Origin: Lachnospiraceae bacterium
Lineage (GTDB): Bacteria; Bacillota; Clostridia; Lachnospirales; Lachnospiraceae
Length of the DNA stretch: 60,179 bases
Assembly: GCA_017936785.1 (NCBI GenBank)
Contig: JAGBEV010000027.1
Span: 1 to 60,179 of the forward strand
Direction of reading: 5' to 3'
Part shown: in pieces, positions 9,127 through 17,398 of the stretch
Numbering within the stretch: the stretch's first letter is position 1
Layout of the letters: every line of letters begins with the position of its first letter
The notes under the pieces: model-generated
Databases searched by the model: none
Told to the model about the DNA's origin: nothing
Seen by the model: only the letters and a program-made list of their open reading frames with translations
Translations under genes and position numbers: made by a program

Positions 9127-9870
9127 ATGGGACAGGAAGAAATATTCAGAAAAGAACTGGCAGAGCTTGTGCGCCTTGGAAAAAGCCAGGGTAATCAATT
9201 GTCAGAAGAACAGGTAAAAGAGGCATTTCCCAATTCGGGAATTGATGAAAGTAAAATTTCCTTTATATATGAATATTTGATGCAGAATAAAATAGCTGTG
9301 GAAGAAGAATTTGATCCGGAAGAGGTTATGAGTACGGAGGACAAGGACTTCCTCGCCATGTTCATGGAAGAATTGGAGGCGCTTCCCAGGGTAACTGAGG
9401 AGGAAAAGAAGGCTGTGATTCTTGCGGCAATGGAAGATGATGAGGCTTCCAGAAGCCGGTTATTAGAAATATTTCTGCCTAAGGTGGCTGAAATCGCCAA
9501 GCTTTATGCAGGACAGGGAGTGTTAATGGAAGACCTTATAGGCGAAGGCAATGTGGCGCTGGCGGCGGCAGTTTCCATGACAAGCTGTGTGGATAAGCCG
9601 GAAGAGGCAGAGGGCTTTTTTGCCGGGATGATCATGGATGCCATGGAAGTGCTGGTGTCTGCAGAAGCGGATGAAAAAGAAATCGATGATAAGATATTGG
9701 AGCAGGTGAACCGTGTTGCAGCAGCGGCAGAGGAGTTATATAAGGAACTGCGCAGAAAGATAACGCCGGAAGAACTGGCAGAGGAAACGGATCTGACGGT
9801 GGGAGAGATTGAAGAGGCTTTCCGGCTCAGTGGAGAGCAGATCGATACGATTGAGTTTGGCAAGACATGA
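9127..9870 (+). CDS. sigma-70-like protein lacking region 4
   Basis: A 247-residue acidic protein. Residues 1-80 resemble the sigma region 1.1/1.2 layout (FRKELAELVRLGKSQGNQLSEEQV, then STEDKDFLAMFMEELEALPRVTEEEK). KVAEIAKLYAGQGVLMEDLIGEGNVALAAAV aligns by eye with region 2.1-2.2, the core-RNA-polymerase-binding helix. KELRRKITPEELAEETDLTVGEIEEAF resembles region 3. The aromatic and basic residues of regions 2.3-2.4 that melt and read the -10 box are not evident, and region 4 (-35 binding) is missing. It may bind RNA polymerase without reading a normal promoter, but the function is unknown. The ribosome binding site is weak. A terminator follows 20 bases after the stop. It probably shares a transcript with the rhomboid-like gene. 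Confidence 0.65.
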   Translation: MGQEEIFRKELAELVRLGKSQGNQLSEEQVKEAFPNSGIDESKISFIYEYLMQNKIAVEEEFDPEEVMSTEDKDFLAMFMEELEALPRVTEEEKKAVILAAMEDDEASRSRLLEIFLPKVAEIAKLYAGQGVLMEDLIGEGNVALAAAVSMTSCVDKPEEAEGFFAGMIMDAMEVLVSAEADEKEIDDKILEQVNRVAAAAEELYKELRRKITPEELAEETDLTVGEIEEAFRLSGEQIDTIEFGKT

Positions 9871-9890
9871 GCTGTGCAAATGAAAAAATG

Positions 9891-9940
9891 AAATTAACCC
9901 GGAAAAGCATTTTGGTTCTCCGGGTTAATTTTATTTTTTT
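9891..9940 (+). terminator. intrinsic terminator after the sigma-like gene
   Basis: A 13-bp stem with arms 9891-9903 and 9919-9931 (AAATTAACCCGGA and its complement), a 15-base loop, and a T-rich tail through 9940. Confidence 0.9.
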
Positions 9941-10005
9941 ACTTGCATGGCTCATATATCTGAAATCAACACAACTGATGTTTTATGATGTTCAGTTAAT
10001 ACATA

Positions 10006-10043
10006 AGCCTCCTTATAATAAAGACATCAAACAGAAGGAGGCT
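10006..10043 (+). promoter_or_regulatory. hairpin that can sequester the Shine-Dalgarno of the next gene
   Basis: AGCCTCCTT (10006-10014) is perfectly complementary to AAGGAGGCT (10035-10043), with 20 bases between. The second arm is the ribosome binding site of the gene starting at 10051. When folded, the site would be hidden. Confidence 0.6.
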
Positions 10044-10050
10044 ATATGCT

Positions 10051-10407
10051 ATGAACACAGATAAACTATATGCGGAATCGCTTGCAAATGAGTACGCACC
10101 TAAGGATACTTCCAAGGTGCTGGCACTTAAGAAACTGGATAGGAAGGCAAAAATGCCGGCAAATATATTTGCTTATACATTTGGTATTATAACATCACTT
10201 GTTGCCGGCACCGGTATGTGCCTTTCGATGAATGTAATCGGTGGAGGCACTACAGGTTTTATGATACTTGGTGTTATAATCGGAATCATAGGGCTTGCAG
10301 GAATGGGAATCAATTATTTGATCTATAAAAAGATTTTGGAAAAGGGAAAACAGCAATATGCGTTTGAAATCATTGAGCTTGCAAAGCAGATCAGCGATAA
10401 AGAATGA
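10051..10407 (+). CDS. small two-span membrane protein of unknown function
   Basis: 118 residues. The N-terminal 40 residues are charged (NTDKLYAESLANEYAPKD), followed by two hydrophobic spans (about 44-66 and 71-91) with a glycine-rich turn, then a charged C-terminal helix. I recall similar proteins in gut Lachnospiraceae being labelled dihydropteridine reductase, but nothing in the sequence supports that enzyme: there is no nucleotide-binding fold. AAGGAGG is 8 bases before the ATG and lies in a 9-bp inverted repeat. The TetR-family gene directly downstream is probably co-transcribed and may control this gene; that is inference. Confidence 0.7.
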   Translation: MNTDKLYAESLANEYAPKDTSKVLALKKLDRKAKMPANIFAYTFGIITSLVAGTGMCLSMNVIGGGTTGFMILGVIIGIIGLAGMGINYLIYKKILEKGKQQYAFEIIELAKQISDKE

Positions 10408-10442
10408 GGAATATTGATGAAAGTCGAAAGAGGGGATGGACG

Positions 10443-11108
10443 TTGAATAAGTCAGAAAGCAAATATTTTAATACTGCAGTCAGGATGGATGAGGCGTTTA
10501 TCTCCCTCTTAGAAAAAAAGGACTTTGAATACATCACAATAAAAGCTGTTTGTGAACATGCAGGGGTAAATCGTTCTACTTTTTACCTTCACTATGAGAC
10601 TACCAGAGATCTTCTTATGGAGTCGCTGGAATATATCAATTCCCGGTTTATGGAATATTTTACAACAGACGTCAAAACAACCATAGAAAATATTAAAAGC
10701 GGAAACTTAGAGGAACTGATTTTTATAACACCCGGATATTTGAACCCGTATCTGGAATTTATAAAAGATCATAAAAGGCTATTTGCAGCAGCATTAACAA
10801 GACCGGAAGCATTTGATACAAGTACTGCCTTCCGGAAAATGTTTGTGCATTTGTTTAATCCCATAATGGAACGCTTTCGTTTTCCGGAAGAGGAAAGGAA
10901 CTATATTTTATACTTTTATATTAAGGGGATCATGGGAATTGTCACAGAGTGGCTTAGAAAGGACTGTGCGGAGCCGGTTGAAACCATCACCGGACTTATT
11001 ATGAAATGTATACTTCCTGCAGGCGCAATGCCGGGCACTTTTGTGGATGATCCTGACAAAAGAAAGCAGAATAAAACAGGAAATGAATCATCTCCGGGTT
11101 TAAAGTAG
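10443..11108 (+). CDS. TetR/AcrR family transcriptional regulator
   Basis: 221 residues if translation begins at TTG 10443, which has AGAGGGG seven bases upstream. An in-frame ATG at 10404 overlaps the previous stop but lacks a ribosome binding site. The N-terminal helix-turn-helix is typical of TetR: FEYITIKAVCEHAGVNRSTFYLHYETTRDLL (about residues 26-56). The helical C-terminal ligand domain is divergent, as usual. It is a DNA-binding repressor, presumably acting on its own operon with the small membrane protein; the ligand is unknown. Confidence 0.88.
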   Translation: MNKSESKYFNTAVRMDEAFISLLEKKDFEYITIKAVCEHAGVNRSTFYLHYETTRDLLMESLEYINSRFMEYFTTDVKTTIENIKSGNLEELIFITPGYLNPYLEFIKDHKRLFAAALTRPEAFDTSTAFRKMFVHLFNPIMERFRFPEEERNYILYFYIKGIMGIVTEWLRKDCAEPVETITGLIMKCILPAGAMPGTFVDDPDKRKQNKTGNESSPGLK

Positions 11109-11126
11109 AATCGGAGGTGATTTTTT

Positions 11127-11222
11127 ATGGATCAGAATTTAAAGGAACATTATTTAAAGACAAGTACGTATACCTGTGCAGGACCTTATAAGGACTATTT
11201 TAAAAGCCTGGATGAGGGCTGA
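11127..11222 (+). pseudogene. truncated small ORF, likely 5' remnant of a longer gene
   Basis: CGGAGGTGA lies 8-10 bases before ATG 11127, so initiation signals are intact, but the frame closes after 31 codons (starting MDQNLKEHYLKTSTYT, then CAGPYKDYF). The 120 bases that follow hold no continuation in any frame that I can see. I have a weak impression that the start matches the N-terminus of a transglutaminase-like protein family of Lachnospiraceae, which would make this a 3' deletion remnant. Confidence 0.4.
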
Positions 11223-11344
11223 AGAGAAGAAAAATATTGATTTTCCTCTTTATAATTGCTAGTATTTATATAGTCTGAATTTATTTTTAGCACTTGGATG
11301 AATTTTGAAATATATAGTATGAAGAATGGGAAAAGAAGGAAAAA

Positions 11345-11770
11345 ATGATTCAATTAAATGAGAACGATTACAAATATGTGATACAGGATTTTTCCAACTA
11401 TTATATAGGGGCACGTTTTTCTTATAAGGAGCTGGCAGAAAATGACAATACCCCCGGGCGCTTTAAAGATGCCCTCTATAGAGTGTTTTATAAGGAAACA
11501 GACCAGAATATGACCATTGGAGAGCATTTACTTCAGTTAGATGACAGTTCCATGTGTTATCTGGCATTTTCCCAGCTTCGTATCCGGATCAAAGTGACTG
11601 CCCTGATACAGAAAGCGGATAAAAAAGGAAATCTCAAGGAAACTTATGAAACTAAAGACTATTCTCTGGATGATTTTTTGAAAGAGAAGGAGAACTGGGA
11701 AGATCCGCAACAATATCTCATACAGGAGATCAGTTTTAAAAAGCGTCATTTGATGATGATGCATGTGTAG
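11345..11770 (+). CDS. conserved-looking protein of unknown function
   Basis: 141 residues with no family I recognise. It has no signal peptide or membrane span. It is mixed in charge with many aromatics (YKYVIQDFSNYYIGARFSYKEL) and a C-terminal basic end (EISFKKRHLMMMHV). GAAGGA sits just before the ATG at 11345. It stands alone between a gene remnant and a strong terminator, so it is probably monocistronic. Coding is supported by the good start site, the length, and the terminator directly after the stop. Confidence 0.65.
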   Translation: MIQLNENDYKYVIQDFSNYYIGARFSYKELAENDNTPGRFKDALYRVFYKETDQNMTIGEHLLQLDDSSMCYLAFSQLRIRIKVTALIQKADKKGNLKETYETKDYSLDDFLKEKENWEDPQQYLIQEISFKKRHLMMMHV

Positions 11771-11775
11771 ATGAC

Positions 11776-11820
11776 AGGCTGCTGCATTTAGAAATATTTT
11801 ATATGCAGCAGCCTCCTTTT
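11776..11820 (+). terminator. intrinsic terminator
   Basis: A perfect 12-bp stem (AGGCTGCTGCAT 11776-11787, complement 11803-11814) with a 15-base loop and a CCTTTTCTTT tail. It ends the 11345 gene before the promoter of the peptidase. Confidence 0.88.
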
Positions 11821-11822
11821 CT

Positions 11823-11851
11823 TTGTAATTGGAATGAAGTCGTGATATACT
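11823..11851 (+). promoter_or_regulatory. sigma-A promoter of the M16 peptidase gene
   Basis: TTGTAA (11823-11828), 17 bases, TATACT (11846-11851). It starts just after the preceding terminator and 31 bases before the ATG. Confidence 0.7.
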
Positions 11852-11881
11852 GAGAATACTGGTGTTATAGGAGGAAAGAAC

Positions 11882-14809
11882 ATGAATTTGGAACGCTGTA
11901 AAGCATATGAAATAAAAGAATTACGGGATGTGCCGGACTTAAATTCCAAAGGTGCGCTGCTTTTTCACAAAAAAAGCGGGGCAAGGGTGGTTGTGCTTCA
12001 AAATGATGACCCCAACAAAGTATTTTATATCGGTTTCCGGACTACACCTGAAAACAGTACAGGCGTGGCGCATATTATGGAGCATACGGTTTTGTGCGGC
12101 TCCCGTAAATTTCCGGTCAAGGACCCTTTTGTGGAATTGGTCAAAGGCTCCTTAAATACCTTTTTAAATGCCATGACTTATCCCGATAAGACCGTATATC
12201 TCGTGGCAAGCTGCAATGATACGGATTTCCAGAACCTGATGGATGTTTATCTGGATGCGGTTTTCTATCCCAATATCTTTAAGGAAAAGAAGATCTTTAT
12301 GCAGGAAGGCTGGCATTATGAACTGGAAGATGTGGATTCGGACTTAAAGATCAATGGTGTGGTATATAATGAAATGAAAGGGGCGTTTTCTTCCCCTGAT
12401 GACGTTTTGGACCGGGCGGTTTTGAACACGTTGTTCCCGGATAATACTTATGCTTATGAGTCCGGCGGAGATCCGGATGATATTCCTGATCTTACCTATG
12501 AGGAATATCTGGAATTTCACAAAAAATATTATCATCCTTCCAACAGCTATATTTATCTCTATGGGGATATGGATATGGAAGAAAAACTGAACTGGCTGGA
12601 TGAAAATTATCTCTCGAATTTTGAATATCAGGATGTGGATTCTGAGATCAGGGCACAGAAGCCTTTTGAGAAGCCTGTGGATGTGATGCGGGAATATTCC
12701 ATTACCAGTGATGAATCCGAAGAGGATAATACCTATTTGTCTTACAATGCGGTTGTGGGAAATGTATTGGACAAGGAAAAATATATTGCTTTTCAGATTC
12801 TGGACTATGCCCTTTGTTCCGCTCCCGGCGCACCTTTAAAGCAGATCCTGACTGACAGGGGGATCGGAACGGAGATTTACAGCGTTTATGATAATGGTAT
12901 TTATCAGCCCTATTTTTCCATAGTGGCAAAGAATGCCAATCCGGATCAAAAGGAAGAATTTATAAAGACCATCGAGCAGGAATTAAGCCGCCTGGTAAAA
13001 GAGGGGATTTCCAAGAAGTCCCTGAAAGCAGGTTTGAATTATTTTGAATTCAAGTACCGGGAAGCGGACTTTGGTTCCTATCCCAAGGGACTGATGTATG
13101 GCCTTCAGATGTTCGACAGCTGGCTTTATGATGTGAACAGTCCTTTTATGCATGTGGAGGCAAATGATACTTTTGCTCTCTTAAAGCAAAGAATCGAAAC
13201 AGATTATTTTGAAAGACTGATACAGACTTATCTTTTGGATAATTCCCATAAATCCTATGTCTGTGTTGTGCCCAGACCGGGACTGAATGTGGAAAAGGAA
13301 AAGAAACTTGCAAAAAAGCTTGCAGCATATAAGGAACAATTGACTGAAAGCCAGATTGCAAAGCTGGTGGAAGAGACCAAAGCCTTGGCGGAATATCAGG
13401 AATCTGAGGATGCCCCTGAGGATCTTGCTAAAATACCCATGTTAAAGCGGGAAGATATGAAAAAGGAAGCAGAGCCTTTTATCAATGAGGTATTGGTACA
13501 GGACGGAATAAAGATTTTGTTTCACGATCTGTTTACCAATGGTGTTTCCTATATCCGGTTGATATTTGACGCATCAAATATCAATGAGAAAAGCCTGTTT
13601 ACCCTTGGGGTATTAAAGGCAGTATGGGGACTGATGGACACCGAAAAGCACAGCTATGGCGATTTCTTCCATGAAATCTATATGAATACGGGAGGTATTG
13701 CTCCGGTCATCAATACCTACGCAAATGCCAGGGATGATGAAAAGTTCCGACTTCATGTGGAATGTAAGGCAAAGGCGTTGTACGGTCAGGCTGACAAAGC
13801 CCTTGATATTATGGAAGAGCTGCTTTTGGAAACGGACTTTAGGGACAAAAAGAGACTGCTTGAGATCCTGGAAGAAACCAAATCCAAGCTGGAAGCAAAT
13901 CTGCAGGGCTCAGGTCACGCAGCGGCACAGCTCCGGGCGGCTTCTTATTTCAGCAAGACGGCTTATATTGAAGAGCATATCAGAGGAATCGCCTTTTATA
14001 AGCAGCTGGATGAGCTTATCAAAAATTATGAGACAAAAGCGGAAGAACTGATAAAGGATCTGCAGGAGCTGGTACAGAAAATATGCAGACCTGAAAACTT
14101 CTGCGTGGATTATACAGGAACAAAAGAGGGATTAGATGAGGTAATCCCGTTGATTTCATCGTGCAGGGATAAACTTTTCTGCAATCCGGCAGAGAAGGAA
14201 CAGCTGGTCATTGAGCCCAAAGCATATAACGAAGGATTTAAAACCTCAGGGCAGGTACAGTATGTCTGCAGATGCGGTAATTATAAAGCAAAGGGGCTGG
14301 CTTACAACGGAGCTTTAAGAGTGTTAAAGGTCATGATGGGATATGATTATCTCTGGCTTAATGTAAGGGTAAAGGGCGGAGCCTATGGCTGCATGAACAA
14401 TTTCCAAAAGACAGGAGAGAGCTACTTTGTATCCTACAGAGATCCTAATCTGAAGGAAACCCTCAATATTTATGAAAATGCAGCGGATTATATCAGAAAC
14501 TTTAAAGCGGATGAGCGGACTATGACCAAGTATATCATCGGAGCCATCAGTGACAAGGATATGCCTCTGACTCCCCAGGCAAAGGGAATCAGATCCATGA
14601 CCGCTTATTTTGCAGATTATGATTTTGAAATGGAACAGAAGGAACGGGATGAACTGCTTAAGACTGATGATGAGGTGATCCGAAGTCTTACAGAGTATAT
14701 CAGTGCCTTTATGGAGCAGGATTATATCTGTGTGATCGGCGGAGAAGAAAAGATCAGGAACTGCAGCGAACTGTTCCGGCATACGGAAAATCTCATCGGA
14801 ACGGTGTGA
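11882..14809 (+). CDS. M16C zinc metallopeptidase, presequence-protease-like
   Basis: 975 residues, a full-length PreP/Cym1-type (M16C) peptidase with two halves forming a closed chamber that degrades short peptides. The inverted zinc motif HxxEH is at residues 64-68 (HIMEH), and the third metal ligand lies in YNEMKGAF near residue 164. The central M16C-associated region and an inactive C-terminal half (with YLWLNVRVKGGAYG near 823-836) are present. There is no signal peptide, so it should act in the cytoplasm on peptides. AGGAGGAAAG precedes the ATG. It has its own promoter and is followed by a 108-base gap without obvious features before era. Confidence 0.93.
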   Translation: MNLERCKAYEIKELRDVPDLNSKGALLFHKKSGARVVVLQNDDPNKVFYIGFRTTPENSTGVAHIMEHTVLCGSRKFPVKDPFVELVKGSLNTFLNAMTYPDKTVYLVASCNDTDFQNLMDVYLDAVFYPNIFKEKKIFMQEGWHYELEDVDSDLKINGVVYNEMKGAFSSPDDVLDRAVLNTLFPDNTYAYESGGDPDDIPDLTYEEYLEFHKKYYHPSNSYIYLYGDMDMEEKLNWLDENYLSNFEYQDVDSEIRAQKPFEKPVDVMREYSITSDESEEDNTYLSYNAVVGNVLDKEKYIAFQILDYALCSAPGAPLKQILTDRGIGTEIYSVYDNGIYQPYFSIVAKNANPDQKEEFIKTIEQELSRLVKEGISKKSLKAGLNYFEFKYREADFGSYPKGLMYGLQMFDSWLYDVNSPFMHVEANDTFALLKQRIETDYFERLIQTYLLDNSHKSYVCVVPRPGLNVEKEKKLAKKLAAYKEQLTESQIAKLVEETKALAEYQESEDAPEDLAKIPMLKREDMKKEAEPFINEVLVQDGIKILFHDLFTNGVSYIRLIFDASNINEKSLFTLGVLKAVWGLMDTEKHSYGDFFHEIYMNTGGIAPVINTYANARDDEKFRLHVECKAKALYGQADKALDIMEELLLETDFRDKKRLLEILEETKSKLEANLQGSGHAAAQLRAASYFSKTAYIEEHIRGIAFYKQLDELIKNYETKAEELIKDLQELVQKICRPENFCVDYTGTKEGLDEVIPLISSCRDKLFCNPAEKEQLVIEPKAYNEGFKTSGQVQYVCRCGNYKAKGLAYNGALRVLKVMMGYDYLWLNVRVKGGAYGCMNNFQKTGESYFVSYRDPNLKETLNIYENAADYIRNFKADERTMTKYIIGAISDKDMPLTPQAKGIRSMTAYFADYDFEMEQKERDELLKTDDEVIRSLTEYISAFMEQDYICVIGGEEKIRNCSELFRHTENLIGTV

Positions 14810-14917
14810 GATGAGAAGAAATCATGCAGGCATGGACACAATAAGGTGTGGCGCTGGGTGGAAACGGATAACAGGATATTTTAAATACTACGGAGAAAGG
14901 AAATTCAGATAAATTAT

Positions 14918-15826
14918 ATGGAAAATCAGAGCAGAACAGGATTTGCAACTTTGATCGGAAGGCCTAATGTGGGAAAATCCACCTTGATGAACCGGCTGAT
15001 CGGACAAAAAATAGCCATTACATCAAATAAGCCCCAGACCACCAGAAACAGGATTCAGACAGTATATACGGATGAAAGGGGGCAGATTGTTTTTTTGGAT
15101 ACCCCCGGCATCCACAAGGCGAAGAACAAGCTGGGCGATTATATGGTAAATGTGGCAGAGCATACCTTAAAGGAAGTGGATGTGATCTTATTTCTGGTAG
15201 AGCCTTCCACTTTTATCGGTGCAGGAGAAAAGCATATTATGGAACAGTTGAAAAAAGTCAACACGCCGGTCATCCTGCTGATCAATAAAATTGATACCAT
15301 ACAAAAAAAGGAAGAAATCCTGCTGTTTATAGATGCTTACCGGAAGGAAATGGAGTTTGCCCAGATCATTCCCGTATCCGCAAAGGACGGAGACGGAACA
15401 AAGGAGGTATTAGAGGCAGTTTTTGAATACCTTCCCTATGGTCCCATGTTTTATGATGAAGATACCATTACGGACCAGCCCGAGAGGCAGATCGTGGCAG
15501 AACTGATCAGGGAACAGGCGCTGCGCCTTTTAGAGGATGAGATTCCTCACGGCATTGCAGTTTCCATCGATCAGATGAAGAGCAGAAAGAAAATCATTGA
15601 TATTGATGCCACCATTATCTGTGAAAGAGATTCCCATAAGGGAATCATCATCGGCAAGGGCGGCAGTATGTTAAAGAAGATCGGCACCAATGCCAGAAAA
15701 GGCATTGAAGAGCTTTTGGACTGTCAGGTAAATCTGAAACTTTGGGTGAAAGTCAAGAAGGATTGGCGGGACAGCGATTTCCTGTTAAAAAATTTCGGCT
15801 ATAATGCCAGGGAAATTGAGTTGTAA
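14918..15826 (+). CDS. era: GTPase Era
   Basis: 302 residues. Era binds the 3' end of 16S rRNA and helps 30S subunit maturation. G1 GRPNVGKS (residues 14-21), G3 DTPG, G4 NKID and the SAK G5 motif are present. A C-terminal KH domain holds GKGGSMLKKIG (about 248-258), the RNA-binding loop. Length is normal. The ribosome binding site is poor (GAGAAAGGA about 20 bases upstream). It is followed by yqzL and recO in the order usual for Firmicutes. Confidence 0.97.
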   Translation: MENQSRTGFATLIGRPNVGKSTLMNRLIGQKIAITSNKPQTTRNRIQTVYTDERGQIVFLDTPGIHKAKNKLGDYMVNVAEHTLKEVDVILFLVEPSTFIGAGEKHIMEQLKKVNTPVILLINKIDTIQKKEEILLFIDAYRKEMEFAQIIPVSAKDGDGTKEVLEAVFEYLPYGPMFYDEDTITDQPERQIVAELIREQALRLLEDEIPHGIAVSIDQMKSRKKIIDIDATIICERDSHKGIIIGKGGSMLKKIGTNARKGIEELLDCQVNLKLWVKVKKDWRDSDFLLKNFGYNAREIEL

Positions 15827-15914
15827 AAACTTCCAGTTTTATCTGAAGAAATGACCGCATAGAAAAGTGGAAATGGAAGACCCTACTTTTTAGAAAACAA
15901 AGGAGGGTATCAGC

Positions 15915-16097
15915 ATGGAAACAAAAGAGTGGCAGCATTTTTTGGAAACAGGAAGAGTAGAGGATTATCTCATATACAAAGAAGCGGTGGCAAACCGCAG
16001 TAAAGAGGAAGAGAAAGGGGAGAAAGCTGTAGAACATGCAGGATTTTGTTATAGTGACAGGGATGATTTTACAGGCGCTTCCCATGGGAGAATATGA
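15915..16097 (+). CDS. yqzL: YqzL-family small protein
   Basis: 60 residues, unknown role. The N-terminus EWQHFLETGRVEDYLIYKE resembles Bacillus YqzL, which also lies between era and recO. AAAGGAGGG sits 8-9 bases before the ATG, a better site than many genes here. The last 62 bases overlap recO in another frame, so the two are probably translationally coupled. The acidic-basic tail after residue 25 is likely less conserved. Confidence 0.7.
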   Translation: METKEWQHFLETGRVEDYLIYKEAVANRSKEEEKGEKAVEHAGFCYSDRDDFTGASHGRI

Positions 16098-16716
16098 CAG
16101 GAGAGTGCTGATACTGACCAAAGAACGGGGCAAGATATCGGCATTTGCCAAAGGCGCCAGAAGGCAGAACAGCAAGCTGATGGCAAGGACTAATCCTTTC
16201 TGTTTTGGCACTTTCAAGCTGTATGAGGGCAGAAACTCCTATAATCTGGTGGATGCGGAGATCTCCAATTATTTTGATAACTTCCGGGAAGATTTTGAAG
16301 GCGCCATGTACGGCATGTACTTTTTGGATGTGGCAGACTATTATACAAGGGAAAACAACGATGAAAAGGATATGTTAAAGCTCATTTATCAGTCTTTGAG
16401 AGCTTTATCCCTGCCATCCATTCCCAACGAGCTGGTAAGATACATATTTGAAATGAAGGCACTTGTGGTAAATGGTGAATTTCCGGGAGCACCTTTAGAC
16501 AGACCGCTTCTGGCAGATACCCGATATACCATAGAATATGTGGCGGCAGCAGGACTGGATAAACTGTATACCTTTGTGGTATCCGATGAAGTCATGGCAG
16601 AGCTTTCCCGGTGTGCGGAAGAATACCGCAGGAGATTTACAGGCAAAAAATTTAAAAGCCTGGAAATACTGGAGCAGCTTTGTACAAACTCACCGAATTG
16701 TGGGTTGAAAATATAG
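16036..16716 (+). CDS. recO: DNA repair protein RecO
   Basis: 226 residues. RecO anneals single strands and loads RecA with RecR at gaps. The N-terminal OB fold is clear: FVIVTGMILQALPMGEYDRRVLILTKERGKISAFAKGARR. A helical C-terminal domain follows. The CxxC zinc pair seen in many RecO proteins is not evident and the protein is some 20-30 residues short of the common length, so the C-terminus may be reduced. The start at 16036 has AAAGGGGAG upstream and overlaps yqzL by 62 bases. Confidence 0.9.
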   Translation: MQDFVIVTGMILQALPMGEYDRRVLILTKERGKISAFAKGARRQNSKLMARTNPFCFGTFKLYEGRNSYNLVDAEISNYFDNFREDFEGAMYGMYFLDVADYYTRENNDEKDMLKLIYQSLRALSLPSIPNELVRYIFEMKALVVNGEFPGAPLDRPLLADTRYTIEYVAAAGLDKLYTFVVSDEVMAELSRCAEEYRRRFTGKKFKSLEILEQLCTNSPNCGLKI

Positions 16717-16760
16717 GAACTGTCCGCTATAATATTATAGCAACATGCAGGAGGTAGATT

Positions 16761-17351
16761 ATGAAAAAGAAAAGACTGCTTTTGGCAGTAACGTGTCTGA
16801 CATTACTGCTCGGCGGCTGTGCTTTTGGTGAGGATGTGGATACCACGACCATCATTGTGGACAAAAAGGGCACGGTTGTTGAAAGCATTGTAGAAGATTT
16901 TGATAAGGATTATTATAACGCCGACGATCTTGAAGGGATGATCACAAAAGAGATTCAGGATTATAACAGTACGGCAGGCGGAGAAAAGGTAAAACTGGAT
17001 TCCTTTGAACTGACCGAGGACGGCAAACAGGTAAAGGTGAAAATACAGTATGGTTCCGCCGACGATTATAAGCAGATGAATGAGAGGGAATTGTTCTGCG
17101 GAACTGTTTCGGATGCTTATAATGCAGGGTATGAATTTGTTTCCATGACTGATCAGGAAACAGGTGCGGCAGTTTCCCAGGGGGAAGTGCTGGAATTAGG
17201 CAATAAGAAAATCGTTATTTCCGAAGAGGCGCTGGATATCAGGGTTTCCGGTAAAATTACCCATGTAAGTGAAGGTATTACTGTAAAAGATCATAAAACA
17301 GCAGTCCTTCCTGACGACGGAGAAAAACTTTCTTATGTTATTTATGAATAA
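16761..17351 (+). CDS. predicted lipoprotein of unknown function
   Basis: 196 residues. The signal sequence MKKKRLLLAVTCLTLLLGGC ends in a lipobox (LLGGC, cysteine 20), so it should be lipid-anchored outside the membrane. The mature part is acidic, beta-rich in appearance (DTTTIIVDKKGTVVESIVEDF), with no domain I can name. AGGAGG lies 7 bases before the ATG. It sits between recO and glyQS, 47 bases from the latter, and may be in the same transcript. Confidence 0.82.
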   Translation: MKKKRLLLAVTCLTLLLGGCAFGEDVDTTTIIVDKKGTVVESIVEDFDKDYYNADDLEGMITKEIQDYNSTAGGEKVKLDSFELTEDGKQVKVKIQYGSADDYKQMNERELFCGTVSDAYNAGYEFVSMTDQETGAAVSQGEVLELGNKKIVISEEALDIRVSGKITHVSEGITVKDHKTAVLPDDGEKLSYVIYE

Positions 17352-17398
17352 AACAGGCATTTAATACCTGTTAATGATAGGAATGTGAGGAGAGAGAA

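Noticed and set aside
9867-10064. 65-codon + strand ORF after the sigma-like gene
   Set aside because: It runs straight through a strong terminator hairpin and the leader of the next gene, and has no ribosome binding site.
10404-10442. ATG 10404 as the TetR start
   Set aside because: Overlaps the previous stop but has no ribosome binding site; TTG 10443 has AGAGGGG correctly spaced.
14324-14782. 152-codon minus-strand ORF in the M16 peptidase
   Set aside because: Lies wholly within conserved peptidase coding sequence, no ribosome binding site, shadow composition.
15753-16217. 154-codon minus-strand ORF across the era/recO junction
   Set aside because: Overlaps three real genes (era, yqzL, recO) on the other strand; no promoter or ribosome binding site.
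17352-17398. possible T-box or riboswitch before glyQS
   Set aside because: Only 47 bases lie between the genes, with a small AACAGG/CCTGTT hairpin and no T-box sequence.
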